A stretch of 20,069 nucleotides of DNA from Victivallales bacterium Lenti_02 (GTDB lineage Bacteria > Verrucomicrobiota > Lentisphaeria > Oligosphaerales > Lenti-02), in contig LVAZ01000154.1 of NCBI GenBank assembly GCA_001603055.1, forward strand, positions 1 through 20,069, read 5' to 3'. A model generated the notes under the pieces. That model was not told the DNA's origin, searched no databases, and worked only from the letters and a program-made list of their open reading frames with translations. The stretch's first letter is position 1. The number at the start of each line of letters is the position of its first letter. Position numbers and translations under genes: made by a program. Below are positions 8,261 through 14,868 of this stretch, one piece after another.

Positions 8261-9391
8261 ATGCCATCCCAACCCTCCGCCCGCGTCTGGCTCGATATCG
8301 ATCTCGACAAGCTCTGCCGCAATCTGGCCCGCATCCGCGAGCGGGTCGCGCCCTGCGGGGTGATCGCGGTGCTGAAGGCCGACGCCTACGGGCTGGGGGT
8401 CGAGCCCATCGCCCGCGCCCTGGCCCGCGCCGGGGTGGCGGGTTTCGCCGTGGCCGAACCCCGCGAGGCCCTCCGCCTCGCCGGCATCGGCCTGCCGGTC
8501 CAGATTCTCGGCGGCATCCTGCCCGACGAAATCCCCGCCACCGTCGCGGCCGGCGTCATCCATCCCATCGATTCGCTGGCCACTGCCCGCCGCATCAGCG
8601 CCGAGGCCGGGTGCCAGGGCCGCACCGTGGAATGCCATTTTCTGGTGGACACCGGCATGGGACGGCTCGGCCTGCTGGCGGCGGGAGCGGCCCAGACCAT
8701 CGCCGCAGCCTGCGCCCTGCCGGGACTCGACTGCCGGGGCATCTACTCCCATTTCCCCGTCGCCTACCGGGCCGGCGAGGAATACACCCTGGGCCAGATT
8801 TCCGCCTTCCGCCGCCTGCTCGACGAGTTGGCCGGGAAAGGCATCCGCTTCGCCAAAATCCACATCGCCAACAGCGACGCCATCAACAACTTCCCCCAGG
8901 CCTTCGAGCCGCCCTTCAATATGGTTCGCACCGGCATCAACCTGCATGGTTCCTTCGACAGCGAGGGGCTGCGCGCCCTGCACCTCGAACCGATCCTCTC
9001 CCTGAAAACCCGGCTGGTGGCCATCCGCGACCTCCCCGCCGGGATGCGCCTGGGCTACGGGCTCACCCATCGGCTGGTCGAGAACACCCGCGTGGGCACG
9101 GTCGCCGCCGGCTATGCCGACGGCCTGCCCCTGGCCCTCTCGAACCGGGGCTACCTGATCGTCCGCGACACCCTCTGCCCCGTGCTCGGGCGCGTGTCCA
9201 TGGACTACGTCACCGTCTCCCTGGCCCACGTGCCCGACGCCGCCGTGGGCGACGAGGTGGTCTGCCTCGGCGGCGAGGGCCCCGTCGCCGTCACCGTGGA
9301 CCAGTGGGCCCAGCTCAAGGGCACCCATCCCTACGAAATCATCTGCTCCTTCGGCACCCGGGTCGAACGGCGCTACCTGCAAGCGGAGTAA
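8261..9391 (+). CDS. alr: Alanine racemase
   Basis: PLP-dependent cytoplasmic enzyme interconverting L- and D-alanine, which supplies D-Ala for peptidoglycan. The 376-residue protein is a normal family length. Lys39, in AVLKADAYGLG, is the PLP Schiff-base lysine. Tyr266, in LGYGLTHRL, is the catalytic tyrosine of the second half-reaction. GYADG and GRVSMDYV (Met-Asp near 314-315) are the C-terminal active-site signatures. The N-terminal TIM-barrel and C-terminal beta-domain are both complete. I chose ATG 8261 (MPSQPSARVWLDIDLDKL) because it places Lys39 at the usual position and follows the promoter-like -10; an in-frame ATG at 8225 would add 12 residues. No strong ribosome-binding site is seen, only GAG 11 bases upstream. 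The next gene starts 3 bases after the stop, so the two are likely co-transcribed. Confidence 0.97.
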   Translation: MPSQPSARVWLDIDLDKLCRNLARIRERVAPCGVIAVLKADAYGLGVEPIARALARAGVAGFAVAEPREALRLAGIGLPVQILGGILPDEIPATVAAGVIHPIDSLATARRISAEAGCQGRTVECHFLVDTGMGRLGLLAAGAAQTIAAACALPGLDCRGIYSHFPVAYRAGEEYTLGQISAFRRLLDELAGKGIRFAKIHIANSDAINNFPQAFEPPFNMVRTGINLHGSFDSEGLRALHLEPILSLKTRLVAIRDLPAGMRLGYGLTHRLVENTRVGTVAAGYADGLPLALSNRGYLIVRDTLCPVLGRVSMDYVTVSLAHVPDAAVGDEVVCLGGEGPVAVTVDQWAQLKGTHPYEIICSFGTRVERRYLQAE

Positions 9392-9394
9392 ACC

Positions 9395-10216
9395 ATGCCC
9401 CATCCCACCATCCTGCTGAACAACGGCCTCGCCATGCCCCAGCTCGGTCTGGGCGTCTGGCGCAGCGCCGAAGGCGCCGAGACCGAAACCGCCGTCGCCT
9501 CCGCCCTCGATACCGGCTACCGGCTCATCGACACCGCCACCATCTACCGCAACGAGGCCAGCGTCGGCCGCGGCATCCGCGCCAGCGGCATCCCCCGCGA
9601 GGACCTCTTCGTCACCACCAAACTCTGGAACCAGGACGCCCGCGAGGACCGCGCCCGTGAAGCCTGCCTCGAAAGCCTGGACCGGCTCGGGCTGGACTAC
9701 CTCGATCTCTACCTGCTCCACTGGCCCGTTCCCGGCAAGTTCCTCGCCGCCTGGGAAGCCCTCGAACAGCTCCACGCCGAAGGCCGCCTGCGCGCCATCG
9801 GCATCAGCAATTTCCTCGTCCACCACCTCGCGGTGCTGCTGCCCCGCGTGCAGACCACGCCGGCCGTGAACCAGATCGAGTTCCATCCCCGGCTCCAGTC
9901 CCCCGCCCTGGTCCGCCGCTGCCGGGAACTCGGCATCGTGGTCGAGGCCTGGTCCCCCATCATGCGCGGCAAAGTGGACGAAGTCCCCGAGATCGTCTCC
10001 CTCGCCCAACGCCTCGGCAGAACCCCCGTCCAAGTCACCCTCCGCTGGCAAATCCAGCTCGGTCTTGTCACCATCCCCAAATCCGCCAATCCCGACCGCA
10101 TCCGCGCCAACGCCGACATCTTCGACTTCGAACTGAGCGAAGCCGACATGGCTCTCATGGACAGCCTCGACACCAACCTTCGCCTCGGCCCCGACCCCGA
10201 CCACTTCGATTTCTGA
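9395..10216 (+). CDS. Aldo/keto reductase (AKR superfamily, 2,5-diketo-D-gluconate reductase-like)
   Basis: Cytoplasmic NADPH-dependent reductase of aldehydes or ketones, 273 residues. The full catalytic tetrad is present: Asp46 (RLIDTA), Tyr51 (TIYRNE), Lys76 (TTKLWN) and His109 (LLHWP). Further family marks are GLGVWRS near the start, the AIGISNF strand, the VNQIEFHP strand, and the C-terminal IPKSANPDRIRAN cofactor-binding loop. The pattern fits the bacterial AKR5-type enzymes. The substrate is unknown: sugar derivatives, methylglyoxal and other carbonyls are all possible. GGAG, seven bases before the ATG, overlaps the end of alr, and the genes are separated by 3 bases. A functional link to alanine racemase is not obvious; the pairing may be only transcriptional. 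Confidence 0.93.
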   Translation: MPHPTILLNNGLAMPQLGLGVWRSAEGAETETAVASALDTGYRLIDTATIYRNEASVGRGIRASGIPREDLFVTTKLWNQDAREDRAREACLESLDRLGLDYLDLYLLHWPVPGKFLAAWEALEQLHAEGRLRAIGISNFLVHHLAVLLPRVQTTPAVNQIEFHPRLQSPALVRRCRELGIVVEAWSPIMRGKVDEVPEIVSLAQRLGRTPVQVTLRWQIQLGLVTIPKSANPDRIRANADIFDFELSEADMALMDSLDTNLRLGPDPDHFDF

Positions 10217-10238
10217 CCGCCCCGCACTCTCTTTGCTG

Positions 10239-10257
10239 AAAAGCGCCCCGGCGTTTT
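10239..10257 (+). terminator. Intrinsic-type terminator after the aldo/keto reductase
   Basis: AAAA (10239-10242) and CGC (10244-10246) pair with GCG (10251-10253) and TTTT (10254-10257), with a bulged G at 10243 and a four-base loop. The T-tract forms the far arm of the stem. It lies 23 bases after the stop codon. Confidence 0.5.
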
Positions 10258-10293
10258 GGGAAAGAAGCAGGGAACACGGATGGGAACGTGCTA

Positions 10294-10303
10294 TCCTATA
10301 GGA
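10294..10303. promoter_or_regulatory. Perfect 10-base palindrome ahead of the DUF433 gene (possible operator)
   Basis: TCCTATAGGA is a perfect palindrome 20 bases before the ATG at 10323 and just upstream of the AGGAGG ribosome-binding site (10312-10317, spacing 5). Type II antitoxins commonly autoregulate at such palindromes. Assignment as an operator is inference, and no convincing -35/-10 pair was found beside it. Confidence 0.35.
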
Positions 10304-10322
10304 GTAGCCTTAGGAGGCCACC

Positions 10323-10547
10323 ATGACATACTTGAACGAGCGAATCACGGTTGATCCCGGACGGTGCGGCGGGCGTCCCTGCGTGCGGGGTATGCGCATC
10401 CGTGTCCAGGATGTGATTGACCTGTTCGCCGCCGGATTGACCGCCCGCGAGATTCTGGCCGAGATGCCGGACTTGGAAGAGGCCGACCTGCAGGCCTGTC
10501 TCCTGTATGTGTCCAAACTCGTCGCACATCCGGTGGTTGCGGTATGA
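10323..10547 (+). CDS. DUF433 family protein, probable antitoxin
   Basis: 74-residue member of DUF433, a small helix-turn-helix-like family usually encoded immediately upstream of a DUF5615 protein and regarded as the antitoxin/DNA-binding half of a toxin-antitoxin pair. The family pattern is complete: an RITVDPGRCGGRPCVRGMRI N-terminal beta region with the G-x-P-C-x-x-G-x-R-I core, then a short helical part (VQDVIDLFAAGLTAREILAE) and a DLEEADLQACLLY C-terminal helix. A textbook AGGAGG lies 5 bases before the ATG, so expression should be strong compared with other genes here. The stop overlaps the next start by four bases (ATGA). A function in DNA binding is inferred from family knowledge, not visible catalytic residues. 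Confidence 0.87.
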   Translation: MTYLNERITVDPGRCGGRPCVRGMRIRVQDVIDLFAAGLTAREILAEMPDLEEADLQACLLYVSKLVAHPVVAV

Positions 10548-10897
10548 CCATTTGGATCGACGCCCAGTTGCCCCCGGGGATCGCAAAGTGGATCGTCGAG
10601 CAATTTGCCGTCGAGGCCATTCCTGTCCGCGAACTGGGACTCCGCGATGCCGGAGACATCGAGATATTCCGCGCGGCACGCGAAGCTGGCGCAGTCGTGC
10701 TCACGAAAGACGCAGATTTTCCGCACTTGCTGTCGCAGCACGGGCCGCCGCCGCAGGTCATCTGGCTGACCTGCGGGAACACCTCGAACACTCGGCTTCA
10801 AGCGATCCTCGGCCATGCCCTCGCCGAAGCTCTGCGCCTGCTTGCGGCAGGCGAGATCATGGTGCAGATATCCGGGCCGATAAGCGAGTGGAGCTGA
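10544..10897 (+). CDS. DUF5615 family PIN-like protein, probable toxin
   Basis: 117-residue member of the DUF5615 (PIN-like/Mut7-C-type) family, the putative RNase-toxin partner of DUF433 proteins. Visible signature residues are Asp6 in IWIDAQLPPG, the acidic stretch LRDAGDIEIF near residue 33-42, and Lys55-Asp56 with Asp58 in LTKDADF, which together form the expected acidic metal-binding cluster of PIN-like nucleases. The C-terminal half contains the family's VIWLTCGNTSN strand. The start overlaps the DUF433 stop (ATGA), arguing for translational coupling and a fixed antitoxin:toxin ratio. No frameshift or truncation is seen, so the module looks intact. Toxicity is inference from family and arrangement; the target RNA is unknown. 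Confidence 0.85.
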   Translation: MTIWIDAQLPPGIAKWIVEQFAVEAIPVRELGLRDAGDIEIFRAAREAGAVVLTKDADFPHLLSQHGPPPQVIWLTCGNTSNTRLQAILGHALAEALRLLAAGEIMVQISGPISEWS

Positions 10898-10899
10898 AG

Positions 10900-10922
10900 A
10901 AGGAGGGGCGGTGTCCCTCCTT
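10900..10922. terminator. Bidirectional terminator hairpin between convergent genes
   Basis: AAGGAGGG (10900-10907) pairs perfectly with CCCTCCTT (10915-10922) around a seven-base loop. It starts 3 bases after the DUF5615 stop and ends 20 bases before the stop of the opposing URO-D gene, so it could end transcription from both sides. T-tracts are short on either strand. Confidence 0.6.
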
Positions 10923-10942
10923 GCGCAGCCGATGTGGCCACC

Positions 10943-11932
10943 CTATCCCCTGCCGCGGGCGGCGTATTCGCGGAAGAGGCGGAGATAGAGCCGGTAGTCT
11001 TCGAGGGAGACGGCGGGGGGAGTCTGGTGGTCCACGCTGGGGATGAAGCCGCCCTGGCTGGCGACGGGGAGGAGGCGCTCGAATTCGGCGCGGATGGCGG
11101 CTTCGCCCCGGTGCATGACCATCTTGTCGAAATGGCCGATGAAGCGCATGCGGGGATGGCGCTCGCGGATGACGGCGAGGTCCACGCCGCTCTGCCGTTC
11201 GAGGGGGAGGATGCCGTCGAGCCCGGCTTCCTCGAACCAGGGGACGGAGGCGGTGATGTCGCCGTCGGAATCGATGATGGCGAAGATGCCGCGCTTGTGC
11301 AGTTCGGGGACGAGCTGGCGGTAGTAGGGGAGCATGAACTCGTCGAACAGCTCCTTCGAGAGCATGGGGCCGTGGTTGTAGCTCATGTCCTCGCCGAAGG
11401 TCATGAAATCGGGCGTGCAGATTTCGCAGAGTTCGTCGAGCATGCGGAGATGGTAGTCGGTGAGGTCCTGGTTCATGCGGTGCATGAGTTCGGGCTGGTC
11501 GTAGAAGGCGTAGAGATGGTTCTCGATGCCGAAGAGGGTGCGGGGGAACCAGAAGTAGCCCTCGAAGGTGAACCAGGCGACGGTTTCGCCGCGCCGCTGC
11601 TCCTCGGCCCACTGCCGCCAGGCGGCGAGATTGAAGTGGTTGGTGTAGAGGCCGGGGAGGATGGCCTCGTACTCCGCCATGCTGTTGAGCACGCCCGCGC
11701 CGTGGCTGGCGGGCTGGGGAAAGCCCGCGCCGCGCGGGCGCAGCCATTCCTGGCGGTAGGAGTCCAGGCCGAACCACTGGCGGATCGCGTGGGCGTCCGT
11801 CAGCTCCGTCGGCAGGCCCTCGCCGTGCCAGCGGTCGATGGTCTGGTTCCACCAGGTGGCCCATTCCACCAGGGGCAGACGGTCCACGGGGGCGAAATTC
11901 ATCAGGGCTTGGAAGCGTTCTCGATTGGTCAT
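10943..11932 (-). CDS. Uroporphyrinogen decarboxylase (URO-D) family protein
   Basis: 329-residue TIM-barrel protein of the URO-D superfamily, which includes HemE and the corrinoid/coenzyme M methyltransferases. It begins MTNRERFQALMNFAPVDRLP, the standard opening of free-standing URO-D-like proteins. The barrel strands include FTFEGYFWFPRTLFG, DFMTFGEDMSYNHGPMLS, IFAIIDSDGDI and RFIGHFDKMVMHRGE. It lacks the HemE N-terminal 'RQAGR' substrate-binding motif, so it is probably not the heme-pathway enzyme. A methyltransferase-like role is possible, but no partner corrinoid protein is in view. I chose ATG 11932; an in-frame start at 11986 would add 18 residues unlike the family. The upstream region is A-rich with no clear ribosome-binding site. 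The gene is divergent from the zinc-ribbon gene. Confidence 0.86.
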   Translation of the reverse strand: MTNRERFQALMNFAPVDRLPLVEWATWWNQTIDRWHGEGLPTELTDAHAIRQWFGLDSYRQEWLRPRGAGFPQPASHGAGVLNSMAEYEAILPGLYTNHFNLAAWRQWAEEQRRGETVAWFTFEGYFWFPRTLFGIENHLYAFYDQPELMHRMNQDLTDYHLRMLDELCEICTPDFMTFGEDMSYNHGPMLSKELFDEFMLPYYRQLVPELHKRGIFAIIDSDGDITASVPWFEEAGLDGILPLERQSGVDLAVIRERHPRMRFIGHFDKMVMHRGEAAIRAEFERLLPVASQGGFIPSVDHQTPPAVSLEDYRLYLRLFREYAARGRG

Positions 11933-11948
11933 TTGCAGTTTTTTCTGG

Positions 11949-11976
11949 TTGACTGCCGCAAGTGCGCTACTGTAGA
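11949..11976 (+). promoter_or_regulatory. Candidate promoter of the zinc-ribbon/SGNH gene
   Basis: TTGACT (11949-11954) matches five of six -35 positions. A 16-base spacer leads to TGTAGA (11971-11976), matching three of six. If used, the mRNA has a leader of about 125 bases before the TTG at 12110. That leader contains a small hairpin (CGCGCC 11991-11996 with GGCGCG 12000-12005) and a 30-codon reading frame (12025-12117). Confidence 0.4.
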
Positions 11977-12109
11977 GGCCGTGCAAGCTCCGCGCCAGTG
12001 GCGCGCAGGAACCCGAATCGGTTCATGGACAGGAGTGGGCACCGGGGTATATTTGGACCCAGTACGGTTTCGGACGCCATCGAGGGGCGCTCGCCAAGGA
12101 GTTCTGGTA

Positions 12110-14113
12110 TTGGCTAAGGCATTCGGCAGTCTCGGGGATTTCTTCCCGGACACGGACATACGCTGTCGCGTTCGCGGCTGTGGCAACGTTTGGCAAATCT
12201 CCGGCGAGGACGCCCTGCGCAACATGGTCCGCGGTCGCGCGGCCCGTCCCGAGCGGATGTGCGACGAGTGCTACGCCAAGTTCCTGGCGCTCGAGGACCG
12301 CGAGCTGCCCTGCACCAAGCCGGGCTGCGAGCGGACCTGGACCTGGAACCGGTTCCAGCAGCTCGAACACCAGCTCGCCGGGCGCAGCCTGGACAAGCCG
12401 CCGCGCGGTTTCTGCAAAGAGTGCCGGGACGAGCTGAACCGGGTGGGGGACACGGAAGTGCCCTGCCGCATGAAAGGCTGCCAGGGCACCTGGACCTGGT
12501 TCCGGCGCGAGCGGCTGATGAGCGGCGACGAGAAGCCGCCCCGGCGGCTCTGCCGCGACTGCTTCCAGGCGCTGAAGGCCATCGAGGACCGCGACATCCC
12601 CTGCCGGATGAAGGGCTGCCAGGGCACCTGGCACTGGAACCGCTTCCAGCAGCTCGAACACCAGCTCGCGGGCAAACCCCTCGACAAGCCGCCGAAGCGC
12701 ATGTGCACCGCCTGCTACGAGAAGTTCCACGATCTGCAGGACCGCGAGGAACCCTGCCGGGTCAAGGAATGCACCCGCACCTGGACCTACCGGGCCTACG
12801 ACCAGCTCGAACATATCTGCGAGCACGGCCCCGACGCGCCCCCCCCCGAGCGCATGTGCCAGGAATGCTACCTGTTCTACAGCCAGGCCCAGGATCAGGA
12901 AGTCCGCTGCCGCAACCGGGGTTGCGAGAACACCTGGACCTACACTCGCAGCGCCCAGCTCCATGCCTGGCTGCGGAACAGCGAGCGCGCCCCCGCCCGC
13001 ATGTGCGAGGAATGCACCAAAAAGCTCGAGGCGCTCGCCCCCGTCGAGGTCGCGTGCGTGGTTCCCGGCTGCGTCAGGACCTGGGCCTACGAGCCGGCCG
13101 AGCAGTTGCGCGACCAGCTCCAGGGGCGGATCGCCCCCGCCGCCCGCCGCTGCAAAGACTGCGACGGGTTCCTCGCCACCCACGAGGCGACCACGCTGCC
13201 CTGCGTAAGCTGCGGCGCGGTCATCGCCTGGTCCGCCTACGAGCAGCTTCTCCATGCCCTGGGCACCTTCGCCAAGCCCACCCACTGCACGGACTGCAAC
13301 AAGCAGATTCTGACCCTCCAGCGTCCCGCCCCGCCCGAGGCGCCCGAGCACCATCTCGTCATCCGCATTCCCAGCGCGGGCCGCTGGCACGAGGACGAGC
13401 TGACCCGCCCCTGGCCCCGCCATCTGACCCCCGCCACCGTCGCCAAGGCCGAGCGGGCCGACCTGCGCATCGTCGCCATCGGCGACGACCTCACCTTCTC
13501 CGCCGAGGAGCGCGGCGAAGCCTGGCCCGCCCTGCTCGAGGAACGCCTCGAACAGCGCCTCGGCAAATCCGTGGCCGTGGTCAACGCGGGCATCCCCGGC
13601 TGCACCACCCATCAGGGCCTGCTCCGCCTGGCCCGGGACGTGAAGCCCTTCCAGCCCCATGTGGTCCTGTTCTCCTTCGTCCTGGCCGACGCCTGGCTCG
13701 ATCCGCACACCGGGAACGGCGAGAGCTTCCGCAGCCGCCGCCCCGAAGAAAAGACCGCCGCCGACATGGACCGCTTCTGGCGCGAGATCAAAGCCCTGGC
13801 CGGGACGGCCATCTACTGGACCCCGAACCCGATTTTCCCGGAGAATGCGGGCGACGAGTTCGGCAACCCCCCGCCGCGCTGGGTCCGCGCCCAGACCGAA
13901 GCCATGGACCGCATGCTGCTCCAGGCCCGCCACTGCTGTATCGAGCACGACGTCGAGATGGCGGACTTCCAGTTGCGCTTTTCCGTCAACGGCAGCCACA
14001 GCGCCCAGAAGTGGATGCGCGACTGGTGCCACCACAATCTCGCCGGGGCCGCAAATATTGCGGCCTGGTTCAGCGATTTTCTTGTTACTGGTAAATGCTT
14101 GCCGGACATCTAG
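12110..14113 (+). CDS. Eight-unit zinc-ribbon-like array fused to a degenerate SGNH-hydrolase domain
   Basis: 667-residue protein of unknown function. Residues 19-396 hold eight tandem units, each with an N-terminal cysteine pair (C-x4-C in units 1-7, C-x2-C in unit 8), a T-W-x-W/Y core and a C-terminal C-x2-C pair about 25-30 residues later. Four cysteines per unit suggest one zinc each. A linker of about 55 residues leads to an SGNH/GDSL-like domain, about residues 452-667. Block I reads AIGDDLTFSAEE, so the catalytic Ser is replaced by Asp460; block II is VNAGIPGCTTHQG; the Gly and Asn expected in block III are absent (FSFVLADAW); block V Asp638/His641 remain in DWCHHNLAGA. There is no signal peptide, so it is probably cytoplasmic. 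I chose TTG at 12110 because AAGGAG lies 8 bases upstream and the array begins shortly after. DNA, RNA or protein binding by the array is inference. Confidence 0.82.
   Translation: MAKAFGSLGDFFPDTDIRCRVRGCGNVWQISGEDALRNMVRGRAARPERMCDECYAKFLALEDRELPCTKPGCERTWTWNRFQQLEHQLAGRSLDKPPRGFCKECRDELNRVGDTEVPCRMKGCQGTWTWFRRERLMSGDEKPPRRLCRDCFQALKAIEDRDIPCRMKGCQGTWHWNRFQQLEHQLAGKPLDKPPKRMCTACYEKFHDLQDREEPCRVKECTRTWTYRAYDQLEHICEHGPDAPPPERMCQECYLFYSQAQDQEVRCRNRGCENTWTYTRSAQLHAWLRNSERAPARMCEECTKKLEALAPVEVACVVPGCVRTWAYEPAEQLRDQLQGRIAPAARRCKDCDGFLATHEATTLPCVSCGAVIAWSAYEQLLHALGTFAKPTHCTDCNKQILTLQRPAPPEAPEHHLVIRIPSAGRWHEDELTRPWPRHLTPATVAKAERADLRIVAIGDDLTFSAEERGEAWPALLEERLEQRLGKSVAVVNAGIPGCTTHQGLLRLARDVKPFQPHVVLFSFVLADAWLDPHTGNGESFRSRRPEEKTAADMDRFWREIKALAGTAIYWTPNPIFPENAGDEFGNPPPRWVRAQTEAMDRMLLQARHCCIEHDVEMADFQLRFSVNGSHSAQKWMRDWCHHNLAGAANIAAWFSDFLVTGKCLPDI
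12164..13297 (+). repeat. Coding tandem repeat: eight four-cysteine units, some nearly identical in DNA
   Basis: Units begin about every 42-50 codons. Units 2 and 4 share an exact 26-base block (12353-12378 and 12644-12669, 291 bases apart) within a longer near-identical stretch. Units 3 and 4 share a near-identical 30-base stretch beginning at 12464 and 12602. Units 1, 6, 7 and 8 are more diverged, so the array appears to have grown by internal duplication. Confidence 0.85.
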
Positions 14114-14129
14114 AGCCAAACTATTTGGG

Positions 14130-14171
14130 AACCGGCTTGACTAGCATGCTGGCGTCCGCCGGTTATGTTTT
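14130..14171 (+). terminator. Possible terminator after the zinc-ribbon gene
   Basis: AACCGGC (14130-14136) pairs with GCCGGTT (14158-14164) around a 21-base loop containing GCATGC, followed within a few bases by ATGTTTT. It starts 17 bases after the stop codon. The loop is long for an intrinsic terminator, so confidence is low. Confidence 0.35.
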
Positions 14172-14235
14172 GGCGAAATGCCATGAGGGATTTCGGACTG
14201 TCCCCCCTTCGCACACTTAGAAAGTGAGGCCCGCG

Positions 14236-14868
14236 ATGTCGAAGTACTGCCGTCTCGTCTCCCGTCTGCTGCCTCTGCTGTTGGCTGTGGCTCTGGTCGG
14301 CGGTTGCCGCCGGTCCAAGCTGAATCTCGACCTGCGCGACACGCCCGGCGGCGCGGGCGGCATCCCGGTCGGCGGCGCGGAGTTCAACGCCTTCCCGCCG
14401 GGCGGCGGCGCCGGTGGATTCGGCGGCGGCCTGGGCGGCGCGGGCGGCCTCGGCGGCGCGGGCGGCTGGCAGTCCACCACCGACTCGATGAACGTGGGCG
14501 ACGCGGCCTCGATGGCGGCCCGCCGCTGGGAAGGCGTCGTCGTCTACTTCGCCTACGACAGCGCTGCCGTCGGTCCCTCCGAAATGCCCAAGATCGAGAC
14601 CATGGCCAACCATCTCAAGCAGCACACCCAGTACGCCCTGACCATCGAGGGCCACTGCGACGAGCGCGGCAGCGACGAATACAACCGGGCTCTGGGCCAG
14701 CAGCGCGCCATCGTCGTGCGCGATCTGCTCATCAGCCTCGGCATCGGGGCCGACCGCATCGAGACGGTCAGCTACGGCGAGGACCGCCCCGTCGTCCCCA
14801 ACGCGAGCAGCGAGTCCGACCACCAGCAGAACCGGCGCGCCGAATTCCTCCTCGGCCCCCGGCGTTGA
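14236..14868 (+). CDS. pal: Peptidoglycan-associated lipoprotein Pal (OmpA-family)
   Basis: Outer-membrane lipoprotein that binds peptidoglycan and, with Tol proteins, helps hold the envelope together during division. The 210-residue precursor has a signal peptide ending in a lipobox-like VGGC, with lipidated Cys24. Residues 37-78 are an unusually glycine-rich linker. The OmpA-like domain (about 100-207) has VYFAYDSAAV, IEGHCDERGSDEYN, ALGQQRA, and YGEDRPVVPN, the Pal pattern for diaminopimelate binding. The C-terminal NRRAEF is also typical. I chose ATG 14236 because GAGG lies 6 bases upstream and the signal peptide starts there; an in-frame GTG at 14224 would add four residues. No tolB or tolQ/R is adjacent. 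A Nudix gene overlaps its stop codon. Confidence 0.94.
   Translation: MSKYCRLVSRLLPLLLAVALVGGCRRSKLNLDLRDTPGGAGGIPVGGAEFNAFPPGGGAGGFGGGLGGAGGLGGAGGWQSTTDSMNVGDAASMAARRWEGVVVYFAYDSAAVGPSEMPKIETMANHLKQHTQYALTIEGHCDERGSDEYNRALGQQRAIVVRDLLISLGIGADRIETVSYGEDRPVVPNASSESDHQQNRRAEFLLGPRR

Noticed and set aside
5703..8363. A plus-strand open frame of 886 codons antisense to the beta-helix gene
   Set aside because: Same reason: no recognisable domain and a biased translation, whereas the opposite strand has signal peptide, beta-helix turns and LamG motifs.
8078..10204. A minus-strand open frame of 708 codons over alr and the aldo/keto reductase
   Set aside because: Alr and AKR catalytic residues are complete on the plus strand; the minus frame is a high-GC shadow.
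10256..10297. TTGGGA (10256-10261) with TATCCT (10292-10297) as a promoter for the DUF433/DUF5615 pair
   Set aside because: The spacer is 30 bases, far beyond the 16-19 expected, and no better -35 exists for that -10.
10934..12109. The upstream part of the frame leading into the zinc-ribbon protein (would give a 1059-residue protein)
   Set aside because: It lies antisense to the URO-D gene, has no domain and lacks a ribosome-binding site; the AAGGAG before TTG 12110 and the start of the cysteine array fit a much shorter protein.
12190..14094. A second, +1-shifted open frame through the whole zinc-ribbon gene
   Set aside because: Its translation is Arg/Pro/Gly-rich without regular cysteine spacing, while the chosen frame shows eight regular cysteine units and SGNH blocks.
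14137..14170. TTGACT (14137-ish) with TTATGT as the pal promoter
   Set aside because: The spacing is about 20-21 bases and the pair overlaps the candidate terminator stem, so no promoter call was made for pal.
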